The notes beneath the pieces are model-generated. The model had not been told where the DNA came from. It saw only the letters and a list, made by a program, of their open reading frames with translations, and did no database searches. From NCBI GenBank assembly GCA_016292545.1, contig JAEDIG010000046.1, positions 1 to 17,590 of the forward strand: a stretch of 17,590 bases of DNA, given 5' to 3'. This DNA is from Bacteroidaceae bacterium (lineage in GTDB: Bacteria > Bacteroidota > Bacteroidia > Bacteroidales > Bacteroidaceae). The position numbers were made by a program, and so were the translations under genes. This document shows, piece after piece, positions 8,934 through 17,521 of this stretch (its first letter is position 1; every line of letters begins with the position of its first letter).

Positions 8934-10010
8934 CTACTGTTCGGAGAAGAGGCGGATGCGCTGCTCCTGGTCGAGACGGCAGATGAGCAGCCGGCCGTCT
9001 TTTTCGGCCACCACATATCCGTCGAGCCCCTGCACCACCACCTGCTTGTTCTGGGTGGCATGGATGATGCACCCTGTGGTGTCATACACGCTGATGTTTT
9101 CTCCGATGCAGGAATTCCCGTGTGCATCCTGTGGTGTGTTGGCCAGCAGGGAGCCCCATGTGCCCAGGTCGCTCCATCCGAAGCTGGCTGGAAACACATA
9201 GATTTCCTCGGCCTTTTCCAGGATGGCATAGTCCACGGATATGTTCTCGCACTGCGGGAACCTTTCAGCTATGGCCGGCTGTTCCTTGGGGGTGCCGTAG
9301 AGGGGCAGCATGTCCTCGAACACATCGGAGATGGCGGGCTGATAGATGCGGAAGGCGTTGACGATGGTGCTCACGTTCCACACAAAGATGCCTGCATTCC
9401 AGAAGTAGTAGCTCTGGGCGATGTATTTGCGAGCCGTTTCCACATCGGGCTTTTCCTTGAAGCTGTCCACCCGGTAGATTTCCTTGTTGCGGGCTGTGGA
9501 ATAGCTGAGGTCGGCCTGGATGTAGCCGTATCCTGTTTCCGGGCGGGTGGGTTTCATGCCCAGTGTGATGATGGCGTCGCTCTCGGAGGCGAACTTCAAC
9601 GACGAACCAATCACCCTGCGGAACTCTTCCACATCGAGGACTACATGGTCGCTGGGGCTCACAACGATGTTGGCCTTTGGATTGATGCTCTTGATGCGCC
9701 AGCTGGCGTATGCGATGCAGGGGGCCGTGTTGCGTCGGCAGGGCTCCAGCAGCACGTGGTCGCGGGCCACATCGGGCAGCTGCTCATACACGGTTTCACT
9801 GTATTTCTCGGATGTGACCACCCAGATGTTCTCTGCAGGCACAACGCCCTTGAAGCGGTCGATGGTGAGCTGGATAAGCGTGCGTCCGCATCCCAGCACA
9901 TCCACAAACTGCTTGGGCATTCCCGTTGTGCTCATCGGCCAGAACCGGCTGCCAACGCCTCCGGCCATGATCACGAGATGATTGTTGTAGTTGTTTTCAG
10001 CCATGCTCAT
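8934..10010 (-). CDS. manC: Mannose-1-phosphate guanylyltransferase (monofunctional)
   Basis: Transfers GMP from GTP to mannose-1-phosphate, yielding GDP-mannose for gmd. The 358-residue protein has the nucleotidyltransferase signature AGGVGSRFWPMSTTGMPKQF (16-35), with the conserved lysine in PKQF. It also has VSPSDHVVLD, TRPETGYGYIQ, DSFKEKPD and YFWNAGIFVW segments, all typical of the family. It lacks the C-terminal phosphomannose-isomerase cupin domain found in the roughly 470-residue bifunctional ManC/AlgA enzymes. Mannose-6-phosphate isomerase and phosphomannomutase must therefore be encoded elsewhere. It starts 12 bases after the GH13 stop (spacer TATATAATATCA on the coding strand) and is followed by gmd, giving three consecutive pathway steps in order. 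A second in-frame ATG lies two codons in. Confidence 0.95.
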   Translation of the reverse strand: MSMAENNYNNHLVIMAGGVGSRFWPMSTTGMPKQFVDVLGCGRTLIQLTIDRFKGVVPAENIWVVTSEKYSETVYEQLPDVARDHVLLEPCRRNTAPCIAYASWRIKSINPKANIVVSPSDHVVLDVEEFRRVIGSSLKFASESDAIITLGMKPTRPETGYGYIQADLSYSTARNKEIYRVDSFKEKPDVETARKYIAQSYYFWNAGIFVWNVSTIVNAFRIYQPAISDVFEDMLPLYGTPKEQPAIAERFPQCENISVDYAILEKAEEIYVFPASFGWSDLGTWGSLLANTPQDAHGNSCIGENISVYDTTGCIIHATQNKQVVVQGLDGYVVAEKDGRLLICRLDQEQRIRLFSEQ

Positions 10011-10022
10011 TGATATTATATA

Positions 10023-11723
10023 TTATTGTATAGATTGGTTGTGGTGTTGCTGTTCATCGGACGGCGGGAGCTGCCGGCACAGCACCAGTCCTCCGTAGGC
10101 GGGTACGTTGAGGGTGCAGGTGGCATCGGGTTGCCATGGTGTGGTGTGGCTGCGTCCGGTAAGCAGGTCGGTCCATTCCACCTGCTCCTCTCCCCTGATG
10201 CCATAGAGCGCAAACAGATGGGCCGGCAGGCACACGGGCACGCACACGTCGGTGTCCTCGAAGTTGGCCACCACGAGCATGCATTCCGAGGGGGTTCTGC
10301 GCACGAAGGCATACTGGTGCTGCAGATGGGGGTTCACATACATCAGGTCGAACGAGTCGCCCCGGCTCACGGCCTCGTGGGTGTGGCACAGGTTGAGCAC
10401 GCGGGAGTAGAACTGGCGGAGCTGCTTCTCTTCGGCTGTGAGCAGGCTGTCCGAGAAGCGTCCTCCGTTGCGCCACCTGCGGATGGTGTCCACCGTCCAG
10501 TAGTCGAAGATGGTGGTGCGTCCGTCGCGTCCGCTGAAGCCTTCCTCGTCCATGCCCCTTTCGCCCAGTTCCTGTCCGAAATAGACCATCATGGGGTTGC
10601 CATGGAGCAGTGTGCTCACGATGAGGGCTGCCTTTCCCTTGCGGGCATCGCCTCCGAAGAAGTCGCTGGCGATGCGCTGTTCGTCGTGGTTTTCCAGGAA
10701 GTTGAGCATGTGGTCGCGTATGCCCTCCACCTGCTGCCAGCTGAAGGTGATGTTCTGGGCCGAGATCCATCCGTTGGCCACGGCCCTGAGTGTGTCGTAG
10801 AGCCCCACCTTGTCGTAGAGGTAGTCAAACTTGCCGTTGAAGATGTAGTTCCTGTATTCGGCCGGATTATACACCTCGGCGATGAAGACAATGTGGGGAT
10901 GCTGCTCCTTCACCTGCGGTATGGCCCATTGCCAGAAGGCCACGGGCACCATCTCGGCCATGTCGCACCGGAAGCCGTCGACCTGCTTGCCGGCCCAGTA
11001 GAGGAGGATGTGGAGCATCTTGTGCCATGTAGGGGGCACGGGGTTGAAATGGCATGCCCTTCCGCCCATGTAGTCCACACCGTAGTTGAGCTTCACGGTT
11101 TCATACCAGTCGTTCACTCCGGGGTGGGCCGAAAAGTGGTCGTTGCCTGTGGCCTTGGCCGGCTGCTCCGTGTAGCCGTCTACGGGAAACGCCGGTGCGA
11201 AGGGCTGCCCGGGGATGTAGTAGAAGTTGTTGGCGGGGGCGAATGCCTTTGTGGGGTCGTCGTCCTGCCCCAGGTCGCGCACGCCCTCGGGTGCTGCGGT
11301 GGAATGGTACTGGCGTGCCACATGGTTGGGCACGAAGTCGATGATCACGCCCATGCCTGCCTCATGGGTGCGCTCCACCAGCTGCTCGAATTCCTCCATG
11401 CGGTGGGGCACGCTTTCGGCCAGGTCGGGGTCGATGTCGTAATAGTCTCGGATTGCATAGGGGCTGCCGGCCTTTCCCTTGACCACAGCGGGATGGTCCT
11501 TGGGAAGGCCGAAGGCCGAATAGTCGGTTTGGCTGGCATGGGCTATCACGCCCGTATACCACACGTGGGTGACGCCCATCCCGCGGATTTGCTCCAGCGC
11601 CTCTGGCGTGAAGTCGGCCAGATGGCCCGACCCGTTCTGGGCGAGCGTGCCGCCTTTCACAGGATGTGGGTTGTCATTGCCGAACAGACGGGTGAATACC
11701 TGATAGATTACCGTTTTTCCCAT
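10023..11723 (-). CDS. Cytoplasmic alpha-amylase family glycoside hydrolase (GH13)
   Basis: A 566-residue (beta/alpha)8 alpha-glucan hydrolase or transglycosidase. All four GH13 regions and the catalytic triad are visible: DFVPNH (129-134), GFRCDMAEM with nucleophile D254 (250-258), FIAEVYN with acid/base E283 (280-286), and FLENHDEQR with H346 and D347 (342-350). A C-terminal beta-sandwich region follows (about 480-550). There is no signal peptide, so it should act in the cytosol on glycogen, maltodextrin or an imported oligosaccharide. The exact specificity cannot be read from sequence. It starts only 4 bases after fabD stops, which suggests translational coupling, and manC follows 12 bases after its stop. 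Its place between fatty-acid and GDP-sugar genes is unusual. Confidence 0.92.
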   Translation of the reverse strand: MGKTVIYQVFTRLFGNDNPHPVKGGTLAQNGSGHLADFTPEALEQIRGMGVTHVWYTGVIAHASQTDYSAFGLPKDHPAVVKGKAGSPYAIRDYYDIDPDLAESVPHRMEEFEQLVERTHEAGMGVIIDFVPNHVARQYHSTAAPEGVRDLGQDDDPTKAFAPANNFYYIPGQPFAPAFPVDGYTEQPAKATGNDHFSAHPGVNDWYETVKLNYGVDYMGGRACHFNPVPPTWHKMLHILLYWAGKQVDGFRCDMAEMVPVAFWQWAIPQVKEQHPHIVFIAEVYNPAEYRNYIFNGKFDYLYDKVGLYDTLRAVANGWISAQNITFSWQQVEGIRDHMLNFLENHDEQRIASDFFGGDARKGKAALIVSTLLHGNPMMVYFGQELGERGMDEEGFSGRDGRTTIFDYWTVDTIRRWRNGGRFSDSLLTAEEKQLRQFYSRVLNLCHTHEAVSRGDSFDLMYVNPHLQHQYAFVRRTPSECMLVVANFEDTDVCVPVCLPAHLFALYGIRGEEQVEWTDLLTGRSHTTPWQPDATCTLNVPAYGGLVLCRQLPPSDEQQHHNQSIQ

Positions 11724-11727
11724 GGGA

Positions 11728-12618
11728 TTACTGGATGCCTGAAACGGTCACGCCGCGATCGATTTTGGCAATCATCCCCTGGAGGGCCTTTCCGGGTCCG
11801 CACTCCACGAACTCTGTGGCGCCGGCTGCAATCATGTTCTGCACCTCTTGGGTCCACTTCACACTGGCCGTGAGCTGTGCAATCAGGTTCTGCTTGATTT
11901 CATCGGCATCGGTGTGTGCCTGTGCGTCCACATTCTGGTAGATGGGGCAGCATGGGGTGTGGAACTGGGTCTGCTCGATGGCCTGCTGCAGTTCGTCCTT
12001 GGCGGGCTGCATCAGGGGGCTGTGGAAGGCTCCGCCCACGGGTAGCACCAGGGCACGCTTGGCCCCTGCGGCCTTCAGCTTCTCGCAGGCTGCATTCACC
12101 GCCTCCACGTTGCCGCTGATTACCAGCTGTCCGGGGCAGTTGTAGTTGGCCGGCACCACCACACCGCATCCCTGGGCCGACACCTCGGCACATATCTGCT
12201 CGATGGTGGCATCTGGAAGGGCTATCACTGCTGCCATGGTGCTGGGAGCGGCCTCGCAGGCCTTCTGCATGGCCAGCGCACGGGCATGCACCAGTCGCAG
12301 GCCATCGGCAAAGTCGAGCGCGCCGGCAGCCACCAGTGCACTGAACTCGCCCAGACTGTGTCCGGCCACCATCTGGGGCTGGAACTCGTCGCCCAGGCAG
12401 ATAGCACGGATTACGCTGTGGAGGAATACGGCAGGCTGTGTCACACGCGTCTGCTTCAGTTCGTCGGCCGTGCCTTCAAACATGATATCGGTGATACGGA
12501 AGCCAAGGATGTCGTTGGCTTGCTCAAACAGTTCCTTTGCTTCAGGATTGGTTTCATAAAGGTCTTTGCCCATACCTGTGAACTGGGCTCCCTGACCGGG
12601 AAATACAAATGCTTTCAT
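11728..12618 (-). CDS. fabD: Malonyl-CoA:ACP transacylase
   Basis: Loads malonyl groups from CoA onto acyl carrier protein to start fatty-acid elongation; cytosolic and normally essential. The 296 residues match the usual 290-310. Diagnostic motifs are FPGQGAQ (6-12, oxyanion-hole Q11), the nucleophile elbow GHSLGE (86-91, S88), the malonate-binding arginine R113 in VHARA, and the catalytic histidine H199 in GAFHSPLM. It is the first gene of the minus-strand run. A TAnnTTTG element lies 35 bases before its start. Other fab genes are not adjacent. GH13 follows after 4 bases. Confidence 0.97.
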   Translation of the reverse strand: MKAFVFPGQGAQFTGMGKDLYETNPEAKELFEQANDILGFRITDIMFEGTADELKQTRVTQPAVFLHSVIRAICLGDEFQPQMVAGHSLGEFSALVAAGALDFADGLRLVHARALAMQKACEAAPSTMAAVIALPDATIEQICAEVSAQGCGVVVPANYNCPGQLVISGNVEAVNAACEKLKAAGAKRALVLPVGGAFHSPLMQPAKDELQQAIEQTQFHTPCCPIYQNVDAQAHTDADEIKQNLIAQLTASVKWTQEVQNMIAAGATEFVECGPGKALQGMIAKIDRGVTVSGIQ

Positions 12619-12652
12619 TTCACTTACATTAAAATTGCATTAAACTCGGGTG

Positions 12653-12660
12653 CAAAGATA
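12653..12660 (-). promoter_or_regulatory. Putative Bacteroidota -7 element for the fabD-led gene run
   Basis: On the minus strand this reads TATCTTTG, an exact TAnnTTTG match, 34 bases upstream of the fabD ATG at 12618. No clear TTTG is present at -33 spacing. It is the only candidate promoter element seen ahead of the seven minus-strand genes. Confidence 0.5.
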
Positions 12661-12678
12661 CGGTTTTTTTCCGTAAAT

Positions 12679-12710
12679 TTTGGATTGTTAACAGGATTTA
12701 TGTAATTTTG
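12679..12710 (+). promoter_or_regulatory. Bacteroidota-type promoter of the TonB-receptor/lipoprotein operon
   Basis: TTTG at 12679-12682 and TAATTTTG at 12703-12710 are separated by 20 bases. This matches both halves of the Bacteroidota housekeeping consensus (TTTG, 19-21 bases, TAnnTTTG). Transcription would start near 12717, giving a leader of about 45 bases before the ATG at 12762. It is the best-formed promoter in the window. Confidence 0.65.
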
Positions 12711-12761
12711 CTCAAAAATTTAAGCAAACATTACTGTAATCAATCAAAGTAACCTACGATT

Positions 12762-15488
12762 ATGCAAGACAAAGTTCGTTATTTGACCCTTGCCGCAGTC
12801 CTGGGATGCAGTGCATCCGCATGGGCCCAGACTACGGTGAAAGGCAAGCTGGTGGATGCCGAAACCGGCGATCCGCTCATTGGTGCCGTCGTGAAGCTGC
12901 AAGGCGAGAAGGCCAGTGTGCTCACCGATGTGGACGGGAATTTCGTGCTGAAGAACCCCGCCCGTCACAGGCAGCTGACCGTTTCCTACATCGGCTACAA
13001 GGCCACTGACTTCGTCATCTCCCGTTCGGGCGAGATGGGTGTGCTGGAGGTGAGTCCTGCCGACATCAACCTGGAGGGTGTCACGGTGACGGGAACGCTG
13101 GGCATCGACCGCAAGACGCCCGTGGCCCTGTCGAACATCACCGCCGAGGAGATTGAGGAGAAGATGGGCGGCCAGGAGTTTCCCGAGGTGCTCAAGAGCA
13201 CTCCCGGTGTGCATGCCAACAAGCAAGGCGGCGGCTGGGGCGACTCGGAAATCTACATGCGCGGATTCGACAACACCAACATTGCCACCATGGTCAACGG
13301 CGTGCCCATGAACGACATGGAGTCGGGGGCCGTATACTGGAGCAACTGGGCCGGCATTGGCGACGTGACGCGCATCATGCAGACGCAGCGCGGACTGGGT
13401 GCCAGCAAGGTGAGCGCGCCCAGTGTGGGCGGCACCATCAACATCATCACCAAGGGCGTGGAGGCCAAGAAGGGCGGAAGCGCCACCTACCAGATGGGCA
13501 ACGACGGAAGCAACAAGATACTGCTCACCCTGAGCACGGGCATGAGTAAGACGGGATGGGCCGCCACCATCCTGGGCTCGCGCCAGTGGGGCGACGGCTA
13601 TGTGATGGGCACCGACTATGAGGGCTACACATGGTTTGCCAGCATCGCCAAGCGCTTTGGCGACAGGCATTCGCTCTCGCTCACGGGATTCGGCACGGCC
13701 CAGGAGCACGGGCAGCGCAATTCCAGCTACAACTGGGGCCCGCTCACCATCGCCGAATGGCAGCGGGTGGAGGCACAGTATGGCGTGAAGGACTACCGCT
13801 ACAACCCCAACTTCGGCTACCTGCACGGACAGGAGTACAACGCCATGCGCAACAGCTACCACAAGCCGCAGATAAGCCTCAACCACGACTGGACCATCAA
13901 CGACCGCAGCTCGCTCTCCACAGCCCTCTACATGAGCATCGGGCGGGGCTACGGCAACACAGCCGAAGCCCACGGAGCAGGTGCCTACAGCGACATCTAC
14001 GGCGCACAGGCCGGCCATGTGAGGAACGACTACCGCACGGCCGACGGCTATTACGACTATGACGCGCTTTACCAGCGCAATGCCGAAAGCGACGAAGGTT
14101 CGCTGCTGGCCATTTGCAGGAACAACAACAACCACCTGTGGACGGGCCTGCTGAGCACCTACAGCAACAAGCTGGGCAAGCACACCGACTTCTACGGCGG
14201 TGTGGACTTCCGCTGGTACAGGGGTGAACACAACGCCGAGATTTCCGATCTGATGGGCGGAAGCTACTTCATGGACGATGCCGACCGCGGAAACGCCAAG
14301 GTGGAGAACAACGCCAATGCGGCCAACCCCGCATGGGTGTATGAGAAGCTGAACGTGGGCGACAAGGTGTACCGCAACTACAACGGCTATGTGGTGCAGG
14401 AGGGTGCGTTCGCCCAGGCCGAATACAACCGCGGGCCCGTGAGCAGCTTCATCAGCGGTGCCCTCAACAACACCACCTACTGGCGCAAGGACTTCCTCTA
14501 TTATGACCGGGAGCATGCCAAGAGCGACATCGTGAACTTCATGGGCGGCAACGTGAAGCTGGGCGCCAACTACAACATCAACGACTATCACAACGTGTTC
14601 TTCAACGTGGGCTTCATCAGCCGTGCCCCCAAGTTCAACGGTGCCTTCATGCAGAAGGAGGTGAGCAACGTGGCCAACGACAAGGCTGTGAACGAGAAGA
14701 TACTCTCCTATGAGGTGGGCTACGGATGGCACTGCAGCTGGGCCCAGGTGAAGGTGAACGCCTACTTCACCGACTGGCTCGACAAGACCATGACCAAATA
14801 CCTCACCCTCAACAACCAGGAAACGGGCTACATGAACATGGGCGGTGTGGACGCACGCCACTATGGCATCGAGCTGGAAGGCAAGATTACTCCGGCCCGA
14901 TGGGTGGACATCAAGGGCATGCTCTCGCTGGGCAACTGGGAATGGAACAGCACGGGCGAGGGCTATGTGTACAACGAACACGGGCAGGCCGTGAACCCTG
15001 ACGGAGCCATCGTGGAGGCCTTCGGCCCCGAGCACGCCATGGGACGTGTGGACCTGGATGGCACCAAGGTGGGCGGTTCGGCACAGACAACGGCCAGCGC
15101 AGGCGTGGACTTCAAGATCGGCAAGAGCATCAGGCTGGGGGCCGAATGGACCTACTACGGACGCAACTACAGCTACTACAGCCTGAGCGGAAGCAACATC
15201 ACCGTGAAGCAGAACACCGCCACGGGCGAATGGACCACCACCCGCCCGGCCGACCCCTGGAAGATTCCCGCCGCCAGCCAGCTCGACTTCCGTGCCAGCT
15301 ACAGGTTCAACATCTCCGGCAACGTGAACGCCGTCCTCTCCGGCAGCGTGAACAACCTGCTCGACTACCAGTATATCGGCAAGGCCTACAACAGCAGCAC
15401 CAGCTCTGTGGCCGCATCGGCCGACAATGTGTATGTGTTCTACAACTTCGGCCGCACCTACAGCATCCGCCTGAAGCTTAACTTCTAA
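12762..15488 (+). CDS. TonB-dependent receptor with carboxypeptidase-regulatory-like domain
   Basis: A 908-residue outer-membrane transporter. The signal peptide is residues 1-22, ending AWA before QTTVKG. Residues about 24-105 form a carboxypeptidase-D regulatory-like beta-sandwich (GKLVDAETGDPLIGAVVKL, LTDVDGNFVLKN, LTVSYIGYKA). The plug follows (about 110-235), with VTVTGTLG, VLKSTPGVHANKQGGG, IYMRGFDNTN around R167, MVNGVPMND and SVGGTINIITKG. The rest is a 22-strand-type barrel rich in aromatic and Asn residues. It ends YSIRLKLNF, with the terminal Phe typical of BAM substrates. It is shorter than most SusC proteins (about 1000), and the next gene is a lipoprotein rather than a SusD homologue. 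The substrate is unknown. The full promoter at 12679-12710 and the 23-base gap to the lipoprotein gene indicate an operon. Strong C- or G-ending codon use matches the rest of the window, so there is no sign of recent transfer. Confidence 0.93.
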   Translation: MQDKVRYLTLAAVLGCSASAWAQTTVKGKLVDAETGDPLIGAVVKLQGEKASVLTDVDGNFVLKNPARHRQLTVSYIGYKATDFVISRSGEMGVLEVSPADINLEGVTVTGTLGIDRKTPVALSNITAEEIEEKMGGQEFPEVLKSTPGVHANKQGGGWGDSEIYMRGFDNTNIATMVNGVPMNDMESGAVYWSNWAGIGDVTRIMQTQRGLGASKVSAPSVGGTINIITKGVEAKKGGSATYQMGNDGSNKILLTLSTGMSKTGWAATILGSRQWGDGYVMGTDYEGYTWFASIAKRFGDRHSLSLTGFGTAQEHGQRNSSYNWGPLTIAEWQRVEAQYGVKDYRYNPNFGYLHGQEYNAMRNSYHKPQISLNHDWTINDRSSLSTALYMSIGRGYGNTAEAHGAGAYSDIYGAQAGHVRNDYRTADGYYDYDALYQRNAESDEGSLLAICRNNNNHLWTGLLSTYSNKLGKHTDFYGGVDFRWYRGEHNAEISDLMGGSYFMDDADRGNAKVENNANAANPAWVYEKLNVGDKVYRNYNGYVVQEGAFAQAEYNRGPVSSFISGALNNTTYWRKDFLYYDREHAKSDIVNFMGGNVKLGANYNINDYHNVFFNVGFISRAPKFNGAFMQKEVSNVANDKAVNEKILSYEVGYGWHCSWAQVKVNAYFTDWLDKTMTKYLTLNNQETGYMNMGGVDARHYGIELEGKITPARWVDIKGMLSLGNWEWNSTGEGYVYNEHGQAVNPDGAIVEAFGPEHAMGRVDLDGTKVGGSAQTTASAGVDFKIGKSIRLGAEWTYYGRNYSYYSLSGSNITVKQNTATGEWTTTRPADPWKIPAASQLDFRASYRFNISGNVNAVLSGSVNNLLDYQYIGKAYNSSTSSVAASADNVYVFYNFGRTYSIRLKLNF

Positions 15489-15511
15489 TTCAAACAACGG
15501 TCAACAAGTAT

Positions 15512-17476
15512 ATGAAAACAAGATATTTAATGCTGGCTGCATCGGCCCTTCTGGCCACAGCCTGCGAAGACTATACGGAGCATCATTTCGGCAACAGGGA
15601 GGACCTCTTCCAGCCCACCCAGGTAAACAACTACCAGGTAGCCATGGCCAAGGGCGACTATGCCACCGTGGCCCAGAACGAGACCAACCGCCAGAAGGCG
15701 CTGGCCATGGACGACGACAGCCTCACCTACCGCCAGCTGCTGGCCGTGGCCGACAACCAGTACTTCACCGACGAGATTGCAGCCGCCGACTATGTGCCCG
15801 CCATCCTCAGGAATCTCATCGGCAACAGCGCCTACAACACGCTCACGGCGGGCAGCTCGGTGACCGTGGCCTACAACCAGTATGTGGGAGCCGACAGCCG
15901 CCTGCAGCCCCTCCAGGACATGCCCGCGGTGAGCCTGGAAGGCACCTTCACGCCCTCCACCCTGAACCGCCTGTCAGATGCCATCAGCGGGCAGCGCCCT
16001 GGTGCGCAGAAGGGCGACATGGCGCTGGTGAGCTTCGCCTACAGCGAGGTGGACCTGCCCGCAGGCGGGGAGGAGGAACAGGTGGCATACCCCTGCTTTG
16101 AGGAGCTCACGGGCAGCTTCACGGAGGCCGGCAAGTATCTGCTGGTGCCCGACGGGCTGGACGTGGCCATCCAGTACAACCCCGGCAAGAGCTACGGCTA
16201 CCCCTATGGAGTGGACATCGTGCACACGAGCGAAACCACCATCGCCATCGACGGGAACGCGCAGGACGCCACCTTCACCATCAGCAAGGACCCCAGCGGA
16301 TGGATTCTGATGAACGGTGCCGGACAATACCTCTATATGAAGGGCACCTACAACAGCTTCAACTACATCGAGGACCTGGGCGACCTGGAGGAAGGGGAAT
16401 GGCCCGTGTTCACCATCACGCCCAATGCCGACGGCACCTATGACATCGTCAACACGGGATGCGGCAAGGTGATGCTCTGGGGCTCGGCCTACAACTCCGC
16501 AGGCGCATATCTCGACAAGAAAGGCACCGAGGGCTACCTGGGCATACGCATCTACCAGCTGCGGGAAAGCGCGCCCCGGAAGGCCCCCACACGCGCCATC
16601 AACAAGACGGGCTGCAACACCACGGCCGTATTCACCTTCAACGGCAGCGCATGGGTGGAACACACCGTTTCAGGCGCACGCCTGGAAGCCTTCCAGCCCG
16701 CCGACTATGCCACCCTGGGCTCTGCCTATGTGGCCGCCCCCGATGCCGTGCTGCCCGCATGGCTGTCCGCACGGCTGCCCTATGCCCAGGCCGACGACGA
16801 AGCCATTGCAGTGTACCAGACCAAGGGCGGCACCGGCGCACGCCTCTACACCTTCGACGGCAAGGCTTGGAACCACAGGACGGAAACCGAGGTGCAGACC
16901 GTGGTCTTCACCTTCGACGAGGACGGATGGGCCGCCAAGGGCGACTATCTGAACCAGTCGCTCACCGACGTGAACACCTCCGATGCAGCCGTCATCCTCT
17001 CCACCTACGGCTGGACCATCCACCACGAGGGCTCCATCGGCGAGCTGTCCTACGTGTGGTCGGCCAGCACCTCCTACGGCATGAAGGCCAGCGCCTTCAA
17101 GAGCAATGTCTCCACCCCCACCGACGCATGGATCATCAGCCCCGTAATGAACCTGAAGAAGGCCAAGGATCCCGTGTTCGCCTTCCAGCAGGCACAGAAG
17201 TATGCCGGCACACCCCTTTCGGACTATCTCCAGATATGGGTGGGCACGGGCTATGACGCCGCAGCAGGCAAGGCCTCGGCCTCGTGGACCGATGTCACGG
17301 GCGAGGTGGAGGGCGAATGGCCCGACGGCACGTCGTGGGACTACTCCGACATGCAGCTCCCCCTGCAGGCATACGCCGGACAGCCCAACGTGGTGGTGGC
17401 CTTCCGCTACATCAGCACCGAATCGGTGGCCGCCACATGGGAGTTCAAGAACGTAGTGTGCAAGGAGGCCGAATAG
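15512..17476 (+). CDS. Surface-type lipoprotein with repeated modules and choice-of-anchor-J-like C terminus
   Basis: A 654-residue lipoprotein of unknown function. The signal peptide ends in a lipobox (LATAC, lipidated C18). Residues right after it (EDYTE) are acidic, as in Bacteroidota lipoprotein export signals that send proteins to the cell surface. Residues about 45-125 hold GDYATVAQN, YVPAILRNLI and SSVTVAYNQYV. A similar, shorter set recurs at about 398-440 (DYATLGSAY, VLPAWLSARL, EAIAVYQTK). Between them is a beta-rich domain with GQYLYMKGTYNSFNY (ending at 285). Three F/YTF-x-x-x-x-W motifs lie at 373-381, 445-453 and 465-473. The C terminus (about 499-654) resembles cleaved-adhesin/choice-of-anchor-J domains (YGWTIHHEG, DAWIISPVMNL, VVVAFRYIS, TWEFKNV). 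It follows the receptor gene by 23 bases and is probably its extracellular partner for ligand capture. No catalytic motif was seen. It is not SusD-like. Confidence 0.85.
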   Translation: MKTRYLMLAASALLATACEDYTEHHFGNREDLFQPTQVNNYQVAMAKGDYATVAQNETNRQKALAMDDDSLTYRQLLAVADNQYFTDEIAAADYVPAILRNLIGNSAYNTLTAGSSVTVAYNQYVGADSRLQPLQDMPAVSLEGTFTPSTLNRLSDAISGQRPGAQKGDMALVSFAYSEVDLPAGGEEEQVAYPCFEELTGSFTEAGKYLLVPDGLDVAIQYNPGKSYGYPYGVDIVHTSETTIAIDGNAQDATFTISKDPSGWILMNGAGQYLYMKGTYNSFNYIEDLGDLEEGEWPVFTITPNADGTYDIVNTGCGKVMLWGSAYNSAGAYLDKKGTEGYLGIRIYQLRESAPRKAPTRAINKTGCNTTAVFTFNGSAWVEHTVSGARLEAFQPADYATLGSAYVAAPDAVLPAWLSARLPYAQADDEAIAVYQTKGGTGARLYTFDGKAWNHRTETEVQTVVFTFDEDGWAAKGDYLNQSLTDVNTSDAAVILSTYGWTIHHEGSIGELSYVWSASTSYGMKASAFKSNVSTPTDAWIISPVMNLKKAKDPVFAFQQAQKYAGTPLSDYLQIWVGTGYDAAAGKASASWTDVTGEVEGEWPDGTSWDYSDMQLPLQAYAGQPNVVVAFRYISTESVAATWEFKNVVCKEAE

Positions 17477-17521
17477 GGGCATCCCTGCCCCCCTCCACAC
17501 ACACATGACACATCACTCTTC

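Noticed and set aside
12762..15488. Calling the receptor a canonical SusC of a polysaccharide-utilisation locus
   Set aside because: It is shorter than typical SusC, the next gene is not SusD-like, and no glycan-degrading enzyme lies in its operon.
12744..15497. A 917-residue open frame antisense to the whole TonB-receptor gene
   Set aside because: It mirrors a GC-rich gene whose codons end in G or C. The translation is Val/His/Ala/Gly-rich low-complexity sequence with no family motif, while the plus-strand frame has a signal peptide, plug and barrel.
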